DNA from: Streptosporangium becharense | GTDB lineage: Bacteria; Actinomycetota; Actinomycetes; Streptosporangiales; Streptosporangiaceae | Assembly: GCF_014204985.1 (NCBI RefSeq) | Contig: NZ_JACHMP010000001.1 | Coordinates: 992,001-1,056,000, forward strand | Reading direction: 5' to 3' | DNA: 64,000 nt | Shown here: positions 48,947 through 61,939 of the stretch, one piece after another | Numbering within the stretch: position 1 is the first letter of the stretch | Layout: each line of letters begins with the position of its first letter | The notes under the pieces: model-generated | What the model saw: only the letters and a program-made list of their open reading frames with translations | Database searches by the model: none | Told to the model about the DNA's origin: nothing | Program-made: the position numbers and the translations under genes

Positions 48947-49019
48947 GCGCGTACGACGGCGGGGCGGCGAAGAGGACTGCACGGTGAACGGCTCGGCGAG
49001 CCGGCGGGAAGGAAACGGG

Positions 49020-50387
49020 ATGACCCCTCAGGAGATGATCGAGAAGGCGCTCGACCTCTCCACGGCCGACGACACCGTCGTGATCGTGGACGAGGGGACG
49101 ACCGCCAACCTGCGGTTCGCGGGCAACACCCTGACCACCAACGGGGTGTCCCGCTCCTCGCGGATCACCGTGATCTCGGTCGCGGGCCGGGGCGTGGGCG
49201 TGGTGTCGCGGGCGGCGGTCCGGCCCGAGCAACTGGAGGACGTGGTCGCCGCGGCCGACCACGCCGCGGAGGACGCCCAGCCGTCCGAGGACGCCCGCCC
49301 GCTGCTGGACGGCGGGCGTTCGGGCGACTGGGACGCCCCGGCCGACGCCACCTCGATCGAGGTGTTCGGCTCCTTCGCCCCCGGTCTCGGTGAGGCCTTC
49401 GCCGCGGCCGAGGCGGGCGGACGCAGGCTGTACGGCTTCGCCGAGCACCTGGTCACCACGACCTTCGTGGGCGCCTCGACCGGCACCCGGTTGCGGCACA
49501 CCCAGCCCACCGGCCGCCTGGAGCTCAACGCCAAGTCACCGGACATGCGGCGCTCGGCGTGGACCGGCGTGGCCACCCGTGACTTCGCGGACGTCGACGT
49601 GGCGGCCCTGGACGCCCTGCTGGCCCGGCGGCTGGAGTGGGCCAAGAACCGGATCGACCTGCCCGCGGGCCGGTACGAGACGCTGCTGCCGCCGTCCGCC
49701 GCGGCCGACCTGATGATCTACCTGTACTGGACGGCCGGGGCACGCGACGCGATGGACGGGCGTACGGTCTTCTCCAAGCCGGGCGGCGGCACCCGCGTCG
49801 GGGAGCCGCTGTCGGCGTCGCCGGTGCGGCTGTACAGCGATCCGGCGGCGCCGGGCATCGAGTGCTCCCCGTTCGTGGTGGCGCGCTCCTCCGGCCGGAC
49901 GGAGTCGGTGTTCGACAACGGCCTGCCGCTGGCGTCCACCGACTGGATCGCCGACGGCCGCCTGGCCGCTCTCCTGCAGACCCGGTACTCGGCGGAGCTG
50001 ACCGCCCTGCCGGTGACCCCGACGATCGACAACCTGATCATGCGGGGTCCCGGGGACGGCCGGTCGCTGGAGGAGATGGTCGCCTCCACCGAGCGCGGGC
50101 TGCTGCTCACCTGCCTGTGGTACATCCGCGAGGTCGATCCGCAGTCGCTGCTGCTGACCGGGCTGACCCGTGACGGCGTCTACCTGGTCGAGAACGGCGA
50201 GGTGGTGGGCGAGGTGAACAACTTCCGCTTCAACGAGAGCCCGGTCGACCTGCTGCGCCGGGTCACCGAGGTCGGGGCCTGCGAGCAGACCCTGCCGCGC
50301 GAGTGGAACGACTACTTCACCCGCGCGATCATGCCCGCGCTCCGGGTGCCCGACTTCAACATGTCGACGGTCAGCCAGGCCAGTTAG
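49020..50387 (+). CDS. tldE: TldE/PmbA subunit
   Basis: 455 residues from ATG 49020 after GGAAGGA (6 nt). It has the TldE/PmbA fold without the zinc motif. LRNFRFNES-type endings (EVNNFRFNESPVDLL) and the IDLPAGRYETLLPPSAAADLM segment are typical. It caps TldD to make the active chamber. An in-frame start 12 codons earlier has no ribosome site. Confidence 0.92.
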   Translation: MTPQEMIEKALDLSTADDTVVIVDEGTTANLRFAGNTLTTNGVSRSSRITVISVAGRGVGVVSRAAVRPEQLEDVVAAADHAAEDAQPSEDARPLLDGGRSGDWDAPADATSIEVFGSFAPGLGEAFAAAEAGGRRLYGFAEHLVTTTFVGASTGTRLRHTQPTGRLELNAKSPDMRRSAWTGVATRDFADVDVAALDALLARRLEWAKNRIDLPAGRYETLLPPSAAADLMIYLYWTAGARDAMDGRTVFSKPGGGTRVGEPLSASPVRLYSDPAAPGIECSPFVVARSSGRTESVFDNGLPLASTDWIADGRLAALLQTRYSAELTALPVTPTIDNLIMRGPGDGRSLEEMVASTERGLLLTCLWYIREVDPQSLLLTGLTRDGVYLVENGEVVGEVNNFRFNESPVDLLRRVTEVGACEQTLPREWNDYFTRAIMPALRVPDFNMSTVSQAS

Positions 50388-50415
50388 GGCCGCATCAGGC
50401 AACGTTCGTCCCGTT

Positions 50416-50487
50416 GATCCCGACTACGCGGTCAAGAAGGCCCGCATCGAGCACCTGTACGCGATCGCCGACGGCGAGGTCGTCTCC
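50416..50487 (+). pseudogene. Fragment of IS630-type transposase
   Basis: The 24-residue piece DPDYAVKKARIEHLYAIADG... matches the region just before the catalytic DEFGPL block of IS630 transposases from actinomycetes. Nothing upstream or downstream continues it. It abuts the end of tldE. Confidence 0.5.
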
Positions 50488-50544
50488 ACATCACGTCCTG
50501 CTTGGCGCGGGCCGGAACCGCGATCGCCTGAACGGGTTCGGAAT

Positions 50545-50691
50545 CAGTCGGCGAGGCCGATGACGGGCGGCGTCGGCACGCAGAACCTCCGCCGGCGTCG
50601 CCGCGTCGGCGTGGTCAGCCTTGGCCCGGGCGACGCTATGACGCTCCTGATGACGGGCGACCGAGAGCGAGTTGATCGCCTGTACCGTGCG
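50545..50691 (-). pseudogene. Fragment of IS110-type transposase
   Basis: About 49 codons read TVQAINSLSVARHQERHSV then AKADHADAATPAEVLRADAARHRP. This is the region after the first DEDD acidic residue of IS110 transposases (NPLxVxRYRERH...KSDxxDAxxLAxxLRTD). Both ends are lost and no repeats of an intact element are seen. Confidence 0.6.
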
Positions 50692-50709
50692 GCCGGTGGC
50701 GCGCAGTGA

Positions 50710-50745
50710 GTAAGCCCGCCTTACCGCTGAGTAAGTCCGCCTTAC
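50710..50745. promoter_or_regulatory. Twin 15-bp dyads upstream of serine hydrolase
   Basis: GTAAGCCCGCCTTAC (50710-50724) and GTAAGTCCGCCTTAC (50731-50745) each have inverted arms GTAAG/CTTAC and are 21 bp apart, two helical turns. They lie 57-92 bp before the hydrolase ATG. This is a classic arrangement for cooperative binding of two dimers. Confidence 0.55.
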
Positions 50746-50801
50746 CACGTGCCTACGGCAGTCGCGCCGCAGAGCAAGCCGGTACGTGAAGCGGAAGACG
50801 C

Positions 50802-52100
50802 ATGCTGGGCGCCATGACCATTCGTCGATTCGGTACGTTCGCCTCGCGGCTGGGAGCCGCGACCCTGGCCGCCGCGCTGCTCGCGGCGAGCCCCGCGACC
50901 GCCACCGCGGACGGCGGCCTCGACCGGCAGCGGCTGCGCCGGACGCTGGACGCCGTGCACGAGGCCGGCATGTACGGCATCTATTCGAACGTCGTGGACG
51001 GCCGGCGGAGCTGGAAGGGTGCCGCAGGCGTCGCCGACGTCGAGACCCGCCGCCCGATGCGTCCCGAGATGGCGCACCGGGCCGGGAGCATCACCAAGTC
51101 GTTCGTTGCGGTGGCCGTGTTACAGCAGGTCGGCAAGGGCACGATCGAGCTCGATGCCCCCGTCGGCCGCTATCTGCCGGATTTGATCCCGGGTGAGCGC
51201 GGGCAGCAGATCACCGTACGCATGCTGCTCAACCACACCAGCCACATCGCCAACCACACCGAGGTGATCTTCTCGACGGTCGAGAGCCTGGACGCCAACC
51301 GCTTCCGTACCTTCCTGCCGGAGGAGCTGGCGCGGGCGGGACTCGACGCCCCCGCGACCGGGCAGCCGGGGGCGACACCCGGGGTGTACTCGAACACGAA
51401 CTTCGTCATCGCCGGCCTGCTCCTGGAGAAGGTGACGGGCATGAGCGCCGAGCGGTACATCACCCACCACGTCTTCCGGAAGGCCGGGCTGCGGCACACG
51501 TCGTTCCCGCGTACGCCGTACCTGCCCGGGCCGAACTCCAAGGCGTACGAGGCGCTCTTCGGGTTCTTCGACCCGCCCAAGGACTACAGCGTCTACAACA
51601 TGTCCTGGGGCTGGACCTCGGGTGCGGTCGTCTCGACGATGGAGGACCTCAACCGCTTCTTCCGGCTGCTGCTGCGCGGCGAACTGCTCGACGCGGCCCT
51701 GCTCGCCGAGATGCAGAAGACCGTGCCCATCCGGTCGTTCTCGGGCGCCGTGGCCGACTATGGTCTCGGGATCTTCCCCCTCGACCTGCCGTGCGGCAGG
51801 TTCTGGGGGCACGACGGGAGTGTCCCCGGCATGCAGACCTTCGCGTTCTCCGATGCCGACGGCGGCCGCCAGTTCGCTTTCGGCATCAACCTGAGGAATT
51901 ACCAGCAGCTCGATGAGAACGGTGGTCCGGTCGCGCACGCCATCGACTTCGCGATCGGGGACCACCTGCTGGAGGCGGCGTGCGGGCCCGACGCGGGGGC
52001 GGCGACCAAGGCGGCGCGGCCGCTTTTGCCGATCGGCGTGGACGGGGGCACGGCCGCACCGTCCGGTGCCGGTGGACGGCCCGGCACCGGACGGGAGTGA
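50802..52100 (+). CDS. Secreted serine beta-lactamase / DD-peptidase family protein
   Basis: 432 residues with an N-terminal signal (LGAATLAAALLAASPATATADG). The family motifs are SITK (Ser96, Lys99), YSN in GVYSNTNFVIAG and HDG in WGHDGSVPG. This is the class C beta-lactamase/D-Ala-D-Ala carboxypeptidase/esterase family, acting outside the membrane. The natural substrate cannot be told. It lies directly behind the transposase scar and twin dyads, so it may have been acquired or be under its own repressor. GGAAG precedes the ATG; a second ATG is four codons on. Confidence 0.88.
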   Translation: MLGAMTIRRFGTFASRLGAATLAAALLAASPATATADGGLDRQRLRRTLDAVHEAGMYGIYSNVVDGRRSWKGAAGVADVETRRPMRPEMAHRAGSITKSFVAVAVLQQVGKGTIELDAPVGRYLPDLIPGERGQQITVRMLLNHTSHIANHTEVIFSTVESLDANRFRTFLPEELARAGLDAPATGQPGATPGVYSNTNFVIAGLLLEKVTGMSAERYITHHVFRKAGLRHTSFPRTPYLPGPNSKAYEALFGFFDPPKDYSVYNMSWGWTSGAVVSTMEDLNRFFRLLLRGELLDAALLAEMQKTVPIRSFSGAVADYGLGIFPLDLPCGRFWGHDGSVPGMQTFAFSDADGGRQFAFGINLRNYQQLDENGGPVAHAIDFAIGDHLLEAACGPDAGAATKAARPLLPIGVDGGTAAPSGAGGRPGTGRE

Positions 52101-52127
52101 GCGGGCGGGCCCGGTGCGCGGGGCCGG

Positions 52128-52340
52128 TCAGTCGTCCTCCAGGCGGAACCCGACCTTCATCCCGACCTGGAAGTGGCCGATCTCCCCGTCCACGATGTGT
52201 CCTCTGATCTCGGTCACCTCGAACCAGTCGAGGTGACGCAGGGTCTGGGCCGCGCGGCGCACCCCGTTGCGGACGGCGGCCTCGACGCTCTCCCCCGAGG
52301 TGCCGACTATCTCCGTCACCCGGTACGTTCGATCTGTCAT
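52128..52340 (-). CDS. Dodecin-family flavin-binding protein
   Basis: 70 residues, the normal dodecin size. TYRVTEIVGTSGESVEAAVRN, the Trp in HLDWFEVTEIRG, and the C-terminal FQVGMKVGFRLED strand are typical. Dodecins form hollow dodecamers that store flavin or CoA and protect against light and radicals. It is convergent with the serine hydrolase and divergent from DUF3099. Confidence 0.9.
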   Translation of the reverse strand: MTDRTYRVTEIVGTSGESVEAAVRNGVRRAAQTLRHLDWFEVTEIRGHIVDGEIGHFQVGMKVGFRLEDD

Positions 52341-52415
52341 CTCATCGTCCTTCCCGGAAAGACGTGGTCACATGACAGTTCGCCTCCTCCCGCCGCGAGG
52401 CATACATTGGGAATC

Positions 52416-52727
52416 GTGAGGGGATTGCGCAAGCACCCGGTGGTCCATCAGGTGACGGACGCCCAGCCCTCCCTGACCGAGGACATCGGCAGGCGCGAGA
52501 AGAGCTATCTGATCAAGATGGGGATCCGCCTGCTCTGCCTGATCCTCGCCTTCACCGTGCCCGCCCCGCTGCCCGTACGGCTGCTGCTGTTCGCCGGCGC
52601 CATCTTTTTGCCATACGTTGCCGTGATCGGGGCGAACGCACCCTCCCGCGCGACTCCCTCAGCCTTCGACATGGACGATTCCGGGCAGAGCGAGATTCCA
52701 CGCCACCGACGCGAGATCGGGTCGTGA
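52416..52727 (+). CDS. DUF3099 membrane protein
   Basis: 103 residues from a GTG; the frame is open further upstream across the dodecin gene but shows no conserved signal there. The SLTEDIGRREKSYLIKMGIR block followed by two helices (LLCLILAFTVPAPLP; LLLFAGAIFLPYVAVIG) is the DUF3099 signature. Function unknown. It precedes the small RNA by about 45 nt. Confidence 0.82.
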   Translation: MRGLRKHPVVHQVTDAQPSLTEDIGRREKSYLIKMGIRLLCLILAFTVPAPLPVRLLLFAGAIFLPYVAVIGANAPSRATPSAFDMDDSGQSEIPRHRREIGS

Positions 52728-52734
52728 CTAAGTC

Positions 52735-52766
52735 TTGACGCATCCCAAGGGCTAGAGGTGTACGCT
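52735..52766 (+). promoter_or_regulatory. Candidate promoter of the 6C-like RNA
   Basis: TTGACG (52735-52740) and TACGCT (52761-52766) are separated by 20 nt, longer than ideal, but TACGCT is well placed for a start near 52772, just before the first RNA hairpin. No other nearby hexamers fit better. Confidence 0.45.
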
Positions 52767-52771
52767 TTAAC

Positions 52772-52887
52772 CAAGTGCCCTGGTCCCCCGTCGGGGCACT
52801 GGTGCCGGCGTTCCGGGCCCCCGTCGGAACGCCGATGAAGCGGCGCCGGGTGGTTTGCCCCCGTAACCACCCGGCGCCGCCTTTTTT
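52772..52887 (+). ncRNA. 6C-like small RNA with C-rich hairpin loops and terminator
   Basis: Three successive stems are seen: AGTGCCC/GGGCACT (52774-52800), GGCGTTCCG/CGGAACGCC (52807-52833) and a perfect 16-bp stem at 52840-52855/52865-52880 followed by TTTTTT (52882-52887). Each loop carries CCCCCGT. C-rich hairpin loops plus terminator are the hallmark of the actinobacterial 6C RNA, which in mycobacteria pairs with G-rich mRNA sites near start codons. Length about 115 nt. Family assignment is by eye, not by model search. Confidence 0.72.
52840..52887 (+). terminator. Rho-independent terminator of the small RNA
   Basis: Perfect 16-bp stem, 9-nt loop (TGCCCCCGT) and a run of six T, the clearest intrinsic terminator in the window. 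Confidence 0.9.
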
Positions 52888-52979
52888 GTGGAGTTTTTTC
52901 TTCGCCGTGCCGATCCCGCCGGCACGGTCCCGCGTCCTCGCGGGGCCGCCATCCGCCCGTCACATGTGGCCGCGGCTCC

Positions 52980-53237
52980 TCACGCGTCGCCGAGGGTCTC
53001 GGTGGTCGCCCGTTCCCAGTTGCGCGCCAGCGTGGTCAGCCGCTCCACGGCGTCCGCGGGCGCCGTGCCCGCCCCCTGGGCCAGGCCCAGCAGGTAGGCC
53101 GTCAACGGGGCGGCCGGGCGGGCCACCCCGTGCGCGACCTCCTTGGTGAGGTCGAGCAGCTCGTCGCGGTCGACCAGGGACGGGTCGACGCCCAGCTCGC
53201 GGCAGGCCAACGCGGTCCACTCCGTCAGCACGTTCAT
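52980..53237 (-). CDS. DUF6457-like small helical protein
   Basis: 85 residues from ATG 53237; GGAGG is 6 nt upstream and the start overlaps the mobA stop. Sequence runs [19 protein letters not shown]...LLDLTKEVAHGVARPAAPLTAYLLGLAQG and is all helical. Proteins of this type are conserved directly after mobA in actinomycetes, pointing to a role in molybdenum cofactor maturation or transfer. Mechanism unknown. Confidence 0.75.
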   Translation of the reverse strand: MNVLTEWTALACRELGVDPSLVDRDELLDLTKEVAHGVARPAAPLTAYLLGLAQGAGTAPADAVERLTTLARNWERATTETLGDA

Positions 53238-53947
53238 CGGATACCTCCAGCATGCGGGCCCCGGGCTTCTGCCGTGGGGGAAGCCAACGTCGTCTCCGGT
53301 GCGCGGTCGCACCCGTCGTGGGGCCGGCTCTCGTCCGGCGCCGCGTCTCTGGCCCGCCGCAGGTCGTCGGCGGTGTCGCAATCGAACCACGGCCGCCCGG
53401 CGAGACGAAGCGTCACCGGCGCCAGGGGGGCCAGCAGCCCGTGCAGCGACCGCCCCTGGTAGCGGGCGAGCGCCCCGGACAGGACCTGCGTGCGCCACAC
53501 CCCGGTGAGCCACTGCGGGTGGCCGTCGTCGTCGACGAGCACCGCTCCCGCCGCGGCCCTCGCTCCGGCACCGGTTCCGGCGTCGATCGCGGTGCCGGTT
53601 TCCGGCGGGGCCCCCGCGGCGGCCTCCAGCAGGGCCGTCACATGTCCGGGCTTCAGGAACGGCAGGTCGGCGGCGAGCAGGACCGTCCACGGCGCCGTCA
53701 CCTCGGCCAGCCCGGCCCGCAGCGCCGGGACCGGGCCGGCGCCGGGCGGGTCCTCCCGCCGGAAGATCGCCCTCGGCAGACCGGGGCGGGGCGGCCCGAC
53801 CACGATCAGCCGTTCCGCGCCGGGCACGGCCGCGGCCACCGACTCGACCAGGGGACGGTCCAGGACGCGCAGGCCGGGCTTGTCCCGGCCGCCGAGCCTG
53901 CGGGCGAGGCCGCCCGCCAGGATGCAGGCGTCGTGTCGCGGGGTCAT
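53234..53947 (-). CDS. mobA: Molybdenum cofactor guanylyltransferase
   Basis: 237 residues. The nucleotidyltransferase loop [15 protein letters not shown] and the metal Asp in [13 protein letters not shown] match MobA. It adds GMP to molybdopterin to make the dinucleotide form used by NasA-type enzymes. The start overlaps the moaA stop (ATGA) and its stop overlaps the DUF6457 start, a three-gene coupled unit. The C-terminal 30 residues are disordered and not conserved. Confidence 0.87.
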   Translation of the reverse strand: MTPRHDACILAGGLARRLGGRDKPGLRVLDRPLVESVAAAVPGAERLIVVGPPRPGLPRAIFRREDPPGAGPVPALRAGLAEVTAPWTVLLAADLPFLKPGHVTALLEAAAGAPPETGTAIDAGTGAGARAAAGAVLVDDDGHPQWLTGVWRTQVLSGALARYQGRSLHGLLAPLAPVTLRLAGRPWFDCDTADDLRRARDAAPDESRPHDGCDRAPETTLASPTAEARGPHAGGIR

Positions 53948-54933
53948 CCGCCGATGGCGGACATGGGGCGGGAGGGCTGCAGGAAGGCGGGGTCGTCGAT
54001 TCCGTGCCCGGCCTTCTTGATCCGTACCGCGGCCCGCCAGCGCTCGGCCAGTTCGTCGTCGCTCGCACCCGAGCGCATCGCGGCCCGCAGGTCGGACTCG
54101 TCGGTGGCGAACAGGCAGTTGCGTACCTGGCCGTCCGCGGTGATCCGCACCCGGTCGCAGGCCCCGCAGAAGGGACGGGTGACCGATCCGATGACGCCGA
54201 CCCTGGCCGGTCCCCCGTCGACGAGGAAAAGCTCGGCGGGAGCGCTGCCGCGCTCCACCGGGTCGTCCTCGACGAGGTCGAAGGCGGTGCGCAGCATGGC
54301 GAGGATCTCGTCAGCCGTGATCATGTTCTCCCGGCGCCAGCCGTGCTGGGCGTCCAGCGGCATCTGCTCGATGAACCGCAGCTCATAGCCGCGGTCGAGG
54401 CAGTAGCGCAGCAGCGGCACGGCCTCGTGCTCGTTGAAACCGCGCATCAGCACCGTGTTGACCTTGACCGGCCGCAGCCCGGCGGTCTCGGCCGCCGACA
54501 GGCCCTCCAGCACGTCGGGCAGCCGGTCGCGGTGGGCGAGCTTCGCGAACGTCGCGCGGTCGAGGGTGTCGAGGGAGACGTTGACGCGGTGCAGACCGGC
54601 TGCGGCCAGGGACGCGGCCAGGCGGCTCAGCCCGATGCCGTTGGTGGTCAGCGAGACCTGCGGGGTGGGACGCAGCGCGGCGGTGCGGGCCACGATGTCG
54701 ACGAGCTCGCGGCGGAGCAGCGGCTCGCCGCCGGTGTAGCGGACCTCGGTGACGCCCAGCCGCTCCACCGCGATGGTCACCAGACGGACGATCTCGTCGG
54801 CGGTCAGCAGGTTGGGTTTGGGCAGCCATTCCAGGCCCTCGGGCGGCATGCAGTAGGAACACCGCAGGTTGCAGCGGTCCGTGAGGGACACCCGCAGATC
54901 GGTCGCCACACGACCGAACGAATCCTGCAACAC
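53944..54933 (-). CDS. moaA: GTP 3',8-cyclase
   Basis: 329 residues from GTG 54933 (GGGAGG upstream); TTG is the next codon. Radical-SAM cluster [24 protein letters not shown] and C-terminal cluster [19 protein letters not shown] are complete, and the protein ends in the Gly-Gly tail (SAIGG) needed for catalysis. First step of molybdopterin synthesis from GTP. Heads the moaA-mobA-DUF6457 operon. Other moa genes are not in the window. Confidence 0.95.
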   Translation of the reverse strand: MLQDSFGRVATDLRVSLTDRCNLRCSYCMPPEGLEWLPKPNLLTADEIVRLVTIAVERLGVTEVRYTGGEPLLRRELVDIVARTAALRPTPQVSLTTNGIGLSRLAASLAAAGLHRVNVSLDTLDRATFAKLAHRDRLPDVLEGLSAAETAGLRPVKVNTVLMRGFNEHEAVPLLRYCLDRGYELRFIEQMPLDAQHGWRRENMITADEILAMLRTAFDLVEDDPVERGSAPAELFLVDGGPARVGVIGSVTRPFCGACDRVRITADGQVRNCLFATDESDLRAAMRSGASDDELAERWRAAVRIKKAGHGIDDPAFLQPSRPMSAIGG

Positions 54934-55166
54934 AGGGGGTCGCCTCCCGTTTCGTCGCCTACCCGGCCAGGGAGCCAGCCTAAGGCCAGCTCCCCGCCGG
55001 CCCAACAACGGGCCTCATCCGCTCACAACATCACGGTCCGGCCGTTGATTCCATTACAGATCATGCTATGTCGAATGAAAGGATGCGGTGAGCTCTGTGC
55101 GCTGTCATGGGCCGGGCATGGGCCAGGCGTGCACGAGACATGGGCCGGACCCGGGTCGTGCCCGGT

Positions 55167-55913
55167 CTAGGCCTGGTAGCCGCCGTCGACGTTGAGGACG
55201 GCTCCGGTGATGTAGGAGGCGCCGGGACCGGCGAGGAAGGCGATCGGGGCCGCGATCTCCTCCGGCCGGGCGTAACGGCCCAGGGCGATGCCCGGCATGA
55301 ACCCCGGCGCGTAGACGCCGTCGGCGGGGTTCATGTCGGTGTCGGCGCAGCCGACCTGGACGACGTTGGCGGTGATGCCCCTGGCCGCGAGGTCCCGCGC
55401 CACGGCCCTGGTGTAACCGGCCGCGGCGCCCTTGGTCGTGGCGTAGTCCGCCACGCCCGGCCATCCGGCGCGTGCGCTGACCACGGAGCCGACCGTGATG
55501 ATCCGGCCGCCGTCCTCCATGACCTTGGCCGCGGCACGGATGGTCGCCACGACACCGCTGTAGTTGACCGCCTGCTGGTGGGTGAACGCGGCGACGTCGC
55601 CGTCGGGCCCGTCGACCGGGCCGAGGACGAAGACCGCGGCGTTGTTCACCAGGATGTCGAGCCGGCCGAAGTGCTCCACGACCGCGCCGATCAGGCCCTC
55701 GACGTCACGGGGGTCGGCCTGGTCGGCCCTGAACGCCGCCGCGCGCACGCCCCGGGCCCGGAGTTCGCCGGCGACCGCCTCCGCCTTGCCCGACGAGGTC
55801 GTGTAGCTGACGGCCACATCCGCGCCGTCCTCGGCGAGCGCTCTGGCCGTCGCCGCGCCGATGCCGCGCGACCCGCCGGTCACCAGCGCGACCTTGCCAG
55901 CGAGCTTGCCCAT
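55167..55913 (-). CDS. Short-chain dehydrogenase/reductase
   Basis: 248 residues from ATG 55913, with AAAGGGGAAA upstream. NADP loop TGGSRGIGAATA, NNAAVF, catalytic Ser (VGSVVSA), and Tyr-Lys in DYATTKGAA are intact. Closest in look to FabG-like oxidoreductases. The PKS gene lies 91 bp upstream on the same strand, but a strong hairpin lies between, so co-transcription is uncertain. It could reduce a PKS-derived ketone; this is inference. Confidence 0.88.
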   Translation of the reverse strand: MGKLAGKVALVTGGSRGIGAATARALAEDGADVAVSYTTSSGKAEAVAGELRARGVRAAAFRADQADPRDVEGLIGAVVEHFGRLDILVNNAAVFVLGPVDGPDGDVAAFTHQQAVNYSGVVATIRAAAKVMEDGGRIITVGSVVSARAGWPGVADYATTKGAAAGYTRAVARDLAARGITANVVQVGCADTDMNPADGVYAPGFMPGIALGRYARPEEIAAPIAFLAGPGASYITGAVLNVDGGYQA

Positions 55914-55954
55914 CGTGATTTCCCCTTTCCCCGGTACTGTCCCGGGAGGTCGGT

Positions 55955-55999
55955 TCCGGGCCGAGCCGTCCGGCGGTGAACCGGACGGCTCGGCCCGGA
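55955..55999 (-). terminator. Hairpin after PKS stop codon
   Basis: A perfect 19-bp inverted repeat (55955-55973 with 55981-55999; inner arms GAGCCGTCCGG/CCGGACGGCTC) and 7-nt loop. It starts 6 nt after the PKS stop. Likely terminator of the PKS transcript; no T-run. Confidence 0.65.
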
Positions 56000-56004
56000 T
56001 GTGG

Positions 56005-61359
<5,355 letters not shown>

Positions 61360-61805
61360 CTTGGCGATACCTCTGCTGTTTCTGCGAGGAAGCATTGATC
61401 GCGCGACCGCGTATCGGATCGCGGCACCCTCGTGGAGGGCGTGGGCCGCCGGGTCAGGCGGATCGGCCCGCTGGTGTGTCGAAGGGGGGCGTACGGCAGA
61501 CCTTCTCCCGGACGGGATTTTCCGGGCACAGGTCACGATGCCAACCGGCGTTGTGAACGACTTGGAGCCCTTGGCGGCGCTTGTCGAAGGATGAGGACGC
61601 CCGCTTCTCACCGGAGCAGCCGGTGACGGCCACGTCGGAGCGCCACCGGGTCCCGGCTGGGCCGCGACGGGAGCGGGCGGGCCTCCGCTCCGGGCCCCGC
61701 CGCCGGCCGATGAGGCGTTCAAGCTCTCACAAGTGGACTTCCAGACCGCAGGTCCATTCATCCCGGCCGCGCGGATCGCGGGTTCGCCGTCCGCCTCCGG
61801 CCGCG
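61360..61805. other. Noncoding stretch upstream of the PKS
   Basis: 446 bp hold no recognisable gene, RNA or repeat. The PKS frame stays open upstream but its sequence is not conserved and is Ser/Pro/Arg-rich. The PKS promoter must be here; I could not pick its hexamers. Confidence 0.6.
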
Positions 61806-61895
61806 TCACCCCCCAAGCCGGACGGCCCCGCGGTGGTTATCGGTCACGGTCATCGCGATCGGGTACAGGCCCGGATCGGTGAAGGACGCGTCAGA
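61806..61895 (-). pseudogene. Collapsed PKD-repeat remnant, out of frame
   Basis: In a different frame from the gene before it, the minus strand reads ASFTDPGLYPIAMTVTDNHRG before a stop. SFTDPG is the start and GxYxxxxTVTDN the end of a PKD repeat, fused with the middle missing. It follows the upstream gene's stop by about 45 nt. It looks like the degraded tail of the repeat protein after a deletion and frameshift. Confidence 0.5.
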
Positions 61896-61939
61896 CGACG
61901 GCCGGCCCACCGCCGCCGTGGCGGGCGGCGCCGTCGGTT

